39,073 nucleotides of DNA from Phycisphaerales bacterium (GTDB lineage: Bacteria; Planctomycetota; Phycisphaerae; UBA1845; Fen-1342). The notes beneath the pieces were generated by a model. It was not told where the DNA came from. It worked only from the letters and a program-made list of their open reading frames with translations, and did no database searches. The stretch covers positions 1 to 39,073 of the forward strand of contig JALHJL010000038.1 in assembly GCA_022839625.1 (NCBI GenBank), in the 5' to 3' direction. Both the position numbers and the translations under genes were made by a program. Shown here piece after piece: positions 34,911-39,073 of the stretch. Position 1 is the stretch's first letter, and the number at the start of each line of letters is the position of its first letter.

Positions 34911-35100
34911 GCAGATCTTGTTGACATGCGGGGTACTCGGAGCGCCTTGCGGCGAGCCGCCGACCGGATGAGTCACCTTGCCTTCTTCCAGCACGCCGCC
35001 GGGCTTCCTCCAGGATATCGAATCGACAGACCTTATCGTGGAGTAGCGTGAACCTCCTTTCGGGTTGCGACTTGGTCACTCGATATAGCGTCCGCTGCAA
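34911..35100 (-). pseudogene. Group II intron reverse transcriptase remnant, internally deleted
   Basis: Minus-strand 35100-34993 reads LQRTLYRVTKSQPERRF then TLLHDKVCRFDILEEARRR. This matches the N-terminal region of group II intron RTs (RF-x-L-x-DKV-x-R-x-DIL-x-EA). From 34994, in another frame, the DNA reads VLEEGKVTHPVGGSPQG then APSTPHVNKIC, matching the RT block 'AGVLEEGKVxHPxTGTPQGGxxSPxLANIY'. The roughly 200 residues that should lie between are missing, so a deletion fused the two parts out of frame near 34995. The YADD catalytic block and maturase are absent. Non-functional. Confidence 0.75.
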
Positions 35101-35400
35101 TTTGCGGGCTGGGTCCAGGCGCGTCGGTTGCTGGGGCCGCGGCGCCTTTGGCCGGGTTAGAGCCTTCCCTCGCGGGGCAGTCCGGCAGCCGGTCCTCGCT
35201 TTGGACATGTGGTGAAAGCGGCGGTCCTTCCCTCCACCCGGTCGTCCCGGGTCTCTTTGGTACTGCGCCCACCTCCGACTCCCTGCTCGGCGTCGTTCCT
35301 GCGATTTCGGGTTCGCCCCTTATTCGCCCCCCGACCGGTCGCCGAAGTCCCGGGGACTTGGGCCGCCGGACCGAACAGGGTCTCTCCGGTTATCTCGGTC
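34911..35400 (-). mobile_element. Truncated group II intron (minus strand)
   Basis: The RT remnant implies an intron read leftward, with its RNA domains at higher coordinates. Minus-strand 35284-35252 reads like the conserved pre-ORF segment of bacterial introns (GGAGTCGGAGGTGGGCGCAG, then TACCAAAGAG). No domain V hairpin and no GUGYG 5' end were found, so both ends look lost. The upper boundary near 35400 is approximate and set by where a gene-like fragment begins. Confidence 0.45.
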
Positions 35401-35401
35401 T

Positions 35402-35638
35402 CTGTCTCCGCCGGCCGCCGCCATCTACACGGCCGAGACCGACGGCCACCTGAACACGTACAACCCGCGCGGCATTGTTGAGAAGCGCTACCCCATCGAC
35501 ACGACGAACACGCTGCCCTGGCAAGTGTTGGTCCACCCGCAAGAGCGCCGGTTGTTGTTCCTGACCGCGAAGCCTGCGTACTGGATCGAGCTGCCGCAGT
35601 CGTCGCGTGCCGCGCGGCGAGGCCCTTCGGCGCGGTAA
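35402..35638 (+). pseudogene. Short gene-like fragment, no start codon
   Basis: From about 35420 one frame reads AIYTAETDGHLNTYNPRG then IVEKRYPIDTTNTLPWQVLV and HPQERRLLFLTAKPAYWIEL, ending at TAA 35638. The amino-acid pattern (alternating hydrophobics, YTAETDG, VHPQERRLL) looks like real protein, perhaps a beta-propeller strand pair. It has no credible start, and upstream sequence in frame is low-complexity Ser/Pro/Arg. Best read as the 3' remnant of a gene truncated near 35410. No family could be named. Confidence 0.35.
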
Positions 35639-35900
35639 CGCAGCCGTGCGCGTGCACGACCGGCGTCGGTCTGCGAACGGCGCGGTCGGATTATTAAGGG
35701 TGGCAAGAACCAAACCGCTCACGACGGTGCGGATGACTGGTGCAAAGGCAGTGCACAAATTGTCGATGGACAAATTTCCGCGAAGAATTTGCGCGCGCTG
35801 ACATGCCCTCTGTCATCGAGCGCACAATAAGTTACTGCTTATCGGCCGTTCGTAAGTGGTCTGTGACACGCTGTCAATTCCCTAACATTGGCGAGTTTTG

Positions 35901-35929
35901 TTGACGCCTGCGCGGGTTCGTGCTATATT
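35901..35929 (+). promoter_or_regulatory. Sigma70-type promoter of the large RNA
   Basis: TTGACG (35901-35906), a 17-nt spacer and TATATT (35924-35929) place +1 at G35936, six bases after the -10. This is exactly the first base of the terminal helix of the RNA gene. It is one of the two strongest promoter matches in the window. Confidence 0.82.
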
Positions 35930-35935
35930 ACTTGT

Positions 35936-37001
35936 GCGACGTGAAGGTCGCGTGAGGCTCGGCACCTCAGGCGTATCCCGAGCTACTTCGGTCGAGCGAG
36001 GTGTGGCCGTTTTAAGAGCGTCGGACTGTCGGCAGTGATGCACGGCGCGGCGCGAGGCGAAGCAATAAGCCCGAACGGCGGCTCGCTCAAATGCCCGGGA
36101 ACGTGCCGGTGCGAGAACCCTAAAAGGGTTGTCCCGTGCGGCGGCCGGTTCGCCGGCTGTTTGGACGGGGCCAAGCGGTGACCGATTGATACTCCGGGGC
36201 GCCGGCGGGCGCTGGTCGCAAGGCTGGTGTTCGCAAAGCGCGTGGGAGGAGTTTGGGCGAAAGCCCGGACGAGGTCATCGCTGGGAGGCCCTAGAAGGGT
36301 GAAGCCCAAGGGAGCAACCAGCGGCCGGTGTACTAACCCTGCCTCGGTCGCCAGGGACTCCTGGAAGGGTCAAAGCCCAGAAACCGCGGCCCGTTGGGCC
36401 GGCCCAGCCCGACTTGTCGGGACGGGAGCACCGATGGGTTAAACGGTATGTGGGTTCTGCCGTTGCGGAAACGCGGCGGTTACCTTCCCGGAGGAGAAAG
36501 CTCCGAAGGGCGAATCCCAAGAGCGCCGCCGGTGTGAAAAAAAACCGGCACGGGCTCGGAGGGAGTAAGCCGCCAAGAGGGTAGGCAAACCCTGAAGGCG
36601 GAACGTAGCGGGCGCTGGCACCGCCCGTGGCAAGTGGACCTCCGAACCCTCGAGTGCTGTAGGGAGCGAAAGCCCATGAGAGGAGCCTGTCGGCTGCGGC
36701 CGGTGGGCTAGGATATGTTGGGCAATACTCTGGAGGAACGCGGAACTCGAAGAGAGGATGCACTGGTTGCTTAACGTGGCCAGCGCGGCCCGGCGAGAGA
36801 AAACCACAAAGCCGAGGAAACGGCCAACGGCAAAGTGGGATCGCAGAACCAATAAGTGCGGTATCTCGCGGGACTCAAGACTCTGGACGAGCAGCGAATT
36901 CCGAGAGGACGCTGTCAGACGGCAACGTCGCGCGGCGAGCAACGTATCCGAAGACTCTGAAGGGCACCACGGGCCTGCTGATCCTTCACGTCGCTTTTTT
37001 T
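35936..37001 (+). ncRNA. Large structured non-coding RNA, about 1,066 nt, family not recognised
   Basis: The transcript is defined by a strong promoter and by its ends: bases 35936-35947 (GCGACGTGAAGG) are the exact reverse complement of 36983-36994 (CCTTCACGTCGC), which is followed at once by seven T. Inside are many local helices: 35957-35962/35978-35983; 36116-36121/36125-36130; 36144-36148/36153-36157 with a UUCG loop; 36408-36412/36417-36421 with CUUG; 36489-36493/36501-36505; 36570-36574/36597-36601 enclosing 36578-36582/36589-36593; and 36609-36614/36622-36627. Short GGG-(Y)GAA-CCC-type hairpins recur at 36255, 36297, 36367, 36508 and 36662. No frame has a credible protein. Its size recalls GOLLD, ROOL and OLE RNAs, but I recognise no signature of them. 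Not RNase P, tmRNA, SRP RNA or rRNA by visible motifs. The gene looks intact among eroded elements. Confidence 0.8.
36983..37001 (+). terminator. 3' arm of the closing helix plus T7 tract
   Basis: CCTTCACGTCGC is followed directly by TTTTTTT (36995-37001). No strong local partner for this arm was found; its perfect partner is the 5' end of the transcript, about 1 kb upstream. If termination is intrinsic, the terminal helix itself would act as the terminator stem. Confidence 0.7.
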
Positions 37002-37368
37002 GCGCCTAGTGGCCGGGGGAATATCCCCAAACCCCTCTTCCTGCCGGAGCAATCTGCACCAGCGTGCCCCGGCCGGCCTCCTGGTTCGGCCGTGGAGCGT
37101 GCAGCGATTCTCGACGACCGACCCGGTGGTCGGCCGCTACGGTTGCACGCGCCGATCTGCCAAAGTCGGGCTGGCAGTCCGCCGCACAAGTCTCCGTGGG
37201 CCGAACACCGGCGAGACGCCGATGCGACCCGGTAGCGTCGGACCTCAGTGTCCGACGTTTCTCGAGCCGGATGAGATCCTCGCCGGACACCCGCCACGGC
37301 GGGCAGGTCGCTGCAGGCGACTCGCTGCGGCGAGCTCAGGCCCGGCGCTACACTTCTCCGGCGGACTG
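37002..37368. other. Intergenic region downstream of the large RNA and the pilin gene
   Basis: 367 bases lie between the RNA gene end and the convergent pilin stop. No coding sequence is supported. It contains the GTAG-type hairpin at 37232-37257 and, next to the pilin stop, CGGACTGCTAGGGGG, which resembles part of the repeat also seen at 34852-34881. Confidence 0.55.
37232..37257 (+). repeat. REP-like GTAG hairpin
   Basis: GTAG is followed by a perfect 7-bp stem CGTCGGA / TCCGACG with loop CCTCAGTG. It has the same layout (GTAG then palindrome) as the two elements at 16191 and 16228 but a different stem sequence. It lies downstream of the pilin gene and could also terminate it. Confidence 0.55.
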
Positions 37369-37560
37369 CTAGGGGGCCAGTGTGAGGGCGTCCCCTGCCG
37401 CCGACATCACGCGCTGCATCGCCTGCGACACCCCTGTGATCGCCCCGATCAGGGCGACGACCACCAGACAAAGAAGAATGGCGTACTCGGCAGCGGTGGG
37501 GCCCTCCTCCTGCCGCACCAGTTGCCGCACGCAGGTCAGGAGCTTGCCCGAAAGTACCAT
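37369..37560 (-). CDS. Flp-family type IVb prepilin
   Basis: A 63-residue protein with the Flp/Fap pilin signature: a basic leader (MVLSGKLLTCVRQLVRQ), then EEG-PTAAEYAILL, which fits G-x4-EY with prepilin peptidase cleavage after Gly and the conserved Glu5. A hydrophobic helix LCLVVVALIGAITGV and a short tail follow. Start ATG 37560 is the likeliest; a GTG 15 nt upstream is possible, and the SD is poor. No tad assembly genes are nearby, so this is an orphan pilin gene in the window. Confidence 0.85.
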   Translation of the reverse strand: MVLSGKLLTCVRQLVRQEEGPTAAEYAILLCLVVVALIGAITGVSQAMQRVMSAAGDALTLAP

Positions 37561-37932
37561 AACATTCGCTCGCACGCGGCCGAGCGGTCCGTGCCCCGGT
37601 GAAACCGCGCAATACGAAGGAAGTGTACGAATCGCAGCGGGCAAGTGGCAACCGGGAACGAGAAATCCTCGCGGCCGCCCGGCGAAATTCGAGAGTTCCC
37701 CGCGCGCCACGCCGCCACGCGGGCCAGACGGCCACGTCCCCGCCGCGCGGCCGAAATCCGGCGGTCCGTTGAAAAGGCACACAGGCACCGCGAGAGTCCC
37801 ACACAGGGCCACCGCGAAAACCCGCCGGCGCGGACCCAGCCCCCCTTTTTCAACGGACATCCAGGGCGGGTTGCGGCCAAAGCCCGTGCCGTGATTTAGT
37901 ATGTCCGCGCCGACGGGATCAGAGAAGGAGCC
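37561..37932. other. Divergent intergenic region, 372 bp
   Basis: It separates the divergent pilin and CPBP-protease genes. No coding sequence is supported; open frames here look like composition artefacts. The inverted pair of TCCGTTGAAAAGG repeats (37765-37857) occupies its right part. No clear promoter was recognised. Confidence 0.55.
37765..37857. repeat. Inverted repeat pair, TCCGTTGAAAAGG type
   Basis: TCCGTTGAAAAGG (37765-37777) and CCTTTTTCAACGGA (37844-37857) are inverted copies separated by 66 bp. A third, related copy TCCGCTGAAAAGG lies at 34869-34881. The 93-bp unit could be a miniature element or a long-range hairpin. Confidence 0.5.
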
Positions 37933-38784
37933 ATGGCGCCTGCGCTGGAGATCATCAACATCGTGCTGTTGAGCGCGGGCGGGATCTGCGCGCTAGGCGT
38001 GCTCGCCTGGCTGCTGCGCAGCGGCCAGTGGAGGAACCCGCTGGCCGGAACGGCGGTCCCGCTGGGCGGCCCCACCATCGTCGGTCTCGGCACCGTCCTG
38101 CTCGCTTACATGGCTCTGCTGAGGATCGCGGTCATCCTTTTCGGGGGCACGCCGTCGGGCGACGCACCGACCCCCGGCTCGGATACATGGCATCGCCTGG
38201 CGCTGGTCGAGCACGTAGCCCGCACACCGGTCCTGTTGCTCATGGTAGTGCTGCTGGTGCGGGCGCGGCGTGCGGAGCCCGGCGGTCGCCCGTCCCGGCC
38301 CGCGACCTGTGTCCTGGCCTGTGTGCTGGCACTCCTCGTGCTCTTGCCGCTCACCGCTCTACAGGCCCAGATGGGTCGCATCGTGTGGCATTGGTTCTAC
38401 CCCGACGAGTCGCCTCCGCTGAACGCGGTCCTCCAGGCGCTGGGGCGCGGCGAGTGGGGCGTGGGCGGCGTGATCCAACTCGTCGTCGGGGCGGTGGTGG
38501 TCGCCCCGCTGACCGAGGAGCTCTTCTTTCGCGGCATGCTGCTCCAGGCGTTGTGCTTTCACCTCCGCCGGGCCTGGCTCGCAATCGTGGCGTCGGCCTT
38601 CATCTTCGGCCTGGTTCACGCGCCGCCGCAGGACGTGTTGCCGATGGTGAGCATGGGCGTGGTCCTGGGGTACTTGCGGTTGCGCTGCGGGGTTCTGTGG
38701 CCCTGTGTGCTGCTGCACGCCCTGTTCAACGCAAGGACGATGGTGTTTGTCCTCCTGGCACCCGAGCTCCTGAATGAGGCGTGA
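37933..38784 (+). CDS. CPBP-family intramembrane metalloprotease
   Basis: A 283-residue polytopic membrane protein with the Abi/CPBP motifs: Glu195-Glu196 in TEELFFRGML, His229 in FIFGLVHAPP and His262/Asn266 in LLHALFN. These residues bind metal in the CAAX-protease-like fold. About seven hydrophobic segments are visible. Start ATG 37933 has AAGGAG only 2 nt upstream, unusually close, but no better start exists. Members process prenylated proteins, peptides or bacteriocin-related substrates; none is indicated by neighbours. Confidence 0.9.
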   Translation: MAPALEIINIVLLSAGGICALGVLAWLLRSGQWRNPLAGTAVPLGGPTIVGLGTVLLAYMALLRIAVILFGGTPSGDAPTPGSDTWHRLALVEHVARTPVLLLMVVLLVRARRAEPGGRPSRPATCVLACVLALLVLLPLTALQAQMGRIVWHWFYPDESPPLNAVLQALGRGEWGVGGVIQLVVGAVVVAPLTEELFFRGMLLQALCFHLRRAWLAIVASAFIFGLVHAPPQDVLPMVSMGVVLGYLRLRCGVLWPCVLLHALFNARTMVFVLLAPELLNEA

Positions 38785-38804
38785 CGGCCGCGCGCCGGAC
38801 GGGC

Positions 38805-38822
38805 GCGAGAAGGGATTCTCGC
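38805..38822. repeat. Perfect hairpin shared with two other sites
   Basis: GCGAGAAGGGATTCTCGC (7-bp stem, GGGA loop) lies 20 bp after the CPBP gene, where it may aid termination. The same 18-mer occurs inside asnB at 20723-20740, and a half-copy GGATTCTCGCACCAG at 25427-25441 matches 38813-38827. The minus-strand form GTGCGAGAA...TTCTCGC resembles hairpin C at 16270. Confidence 0.55.
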
Positions 38823-38868
38823 ACCAGGACGCCTGATCGTACCGATCGTCATTTTGGAGGAAAATGGG

Positions 38869-39073
38869 GTGCCGGCGGCGGTGGCGGCGCTGAGGTCGGC
38901 TACTGCTTGGCGTCGCGAGCCCGTGCACCAGGAGGACCCGAACGTCTGCAGGCGCCATAGGCGCATGCGCCCTCTTGCGGAGATTCGTGAGCGGCTGGAC
39001 GCAGTGACCGGCATCGGTCCAGAGGTCGCCACGGTGTATCTCAGCGAGAGGGGCGCGGACGTTTCGCCGTGGC
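38869..39073 (+). pseudogene. Partial IS110-like transposase fragment at window edge
   Basis: A frame open to the window end contains LAEIRERLDAVTGIGPEVAT then VYLSERGADVSPW. It resembles the C-terminal transposase_20 helix-hairpin-helix block of IS110/IS116/IS902 transposases (LxxIPGIGPxxAAxLLAE). A GTG at 38869 with GGAGG 8 nt upstream, or ATG 38965, could start it. The roughly 200-residue RuvC-like N-terminal half is missing, so it is probably a decayed copy. The downstream end lies outside the window. Another HhH protein is possible. Confidence 0.45.

Larger units (their letters stand above)
34829..35935. other. 1.1-kb region of eroded elements
   Basis: There is no intact gene. It contains a TCCGCTGAAAAGG repeat copy (34869-34881), a deleted group II intron reverse transcriptase on the minus strand, a short gene-like fragment near 35402-35638, and the promoter of the large RNA at the right end. 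Positions 35640-35900 show nothing recognisable; the base composition becomes markedly AT-richer there than in the neighbouring genes. Confidence 0.65.

Noticed and set aside
36275..36942. Minus-strand open frames of about 160 residues across the large RNA
   Set aside because: They lack family motifs, overlap each other in different frames and run antisense to a strong promoter and hairpin-rich RNA; they are products of GC-rich composition.
35934..37001. Large RNA as a group II intron, because it begins GTGCGAC like GUGYG
   Set aside because: No domain V hairpin or domain VI branch-point A was found near the 3' end, the 3' end is a T-tract, there is no internal RT, and promoter-to-terminator signals define an independent transcript starting 2 nt inside the GTG. 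The nearby RT remnant is on the other strand.
37006..37290. 94-residue minus-strand frame between the RNA gene and the pilin
   Set aside because: No SD or recognisable motif, and the REP-like hairpin lies inside it.
1..39073. CRISPR arrays, tRNA or rRNA genes, integrase attachment sites
   Set aside because: No regularly spaced direct repeats, cloverleaf-like segments, rRNA signatures or integrase genes were seen.

Overview
The window is GC-rich bacterial DNA that looks like a planctomycete, probably of the Phycisphaerae type. This is an inference from gene content: an exported beta-helix protein ends in the planctomycete-style 'NGTLDDCDID...NxNxVPDEC' calcium-loop tail plus a Cys-hydrophobic-Arg C-terminus, and there are a GH116-like enzyme with an inserted jelly-roll domain, a BlaR1-like peptidase carrying EF-hands, and GTAG-type hairpin repeats. 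No rRNA or tRNA was seen.

Layout. (1) Positions 1-9.9 kb hold exported proteins: a trypsin-like protease running off the left edge, a GH116/GBA2-like glycoside hydrolase, a CocE/S15-type lipoprotein hydrolase and a right-handed beta-helix protein. (2) Positions 9.9-12.3 kb hold a BlaI-BlaR1-type regulatory pair. Its promoter is TTGACG-17-TATAAT, with two 16-bp BlaI-type operators covering the spacer, the -10 and the start point. (3) Positions 12.5-16.2 kb hold a three-gene operon: a zinc-ribbon membrane protein and two paralogous SPFH/band-7 proteins with repeated beta modules ahead of the SPFH domain. (4) Positions 16.3-34.8 kb hold a large surface-polysaccharide locus built as two divergent, tightly coupled operons. 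The leftward one encodes a Wzt-like ABC ATPase, methyltransferase, sulfotransferase, asparagine synthetase, an asparagine-synthase-like paralogue, a CapA-like phosphoesterase and a glycosyltransferase. The rightward one encodes a triple methyltransferase fusion, a polysaccharide deacetylase, a GT4, a B12/radical SAM enzyme, a double GT2 fusion and a single GT2. Together they would build, trim, methylate, sulfate and possibly amidate a glycan and feed it to ABC export, but no permease partner lies in the window.

(5) Positions 34.8-37.0 kb hold debris and one outstanding element. An internally deleted group II intron reverse transcriptase lies on the minus strand, followed by a short gene-like fragment. 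Then comes what looks like an intact gene for a structured RNA of about 1,066 nt. Its sigma70-like promoter (TTGACG-17-TATATT) puts +1 at G35936. The first 12 nt of the transcript are the exact reverse complement of 12 nt near its 3' end, and seven T follow directly. The interior is rich in short hairpins with GNRA-like and UUCG/CUUG loops and has no convincing reading frame. I cannot assign it to a known family; it is the best candidate for an undescribed system here. (6) Positions 37.0-39.1 kb hold an orphan Flp pilin, a CPBP-family membrane protease, repeat elements and a partial IS110-like transposase fragment at the right edge.

Starts were chosen from Shine-Dalgarno matches, stop/start overlaps, signal peptides or catalytic N-termini. 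No database search was possible, so family assignments rest on motif recognition.
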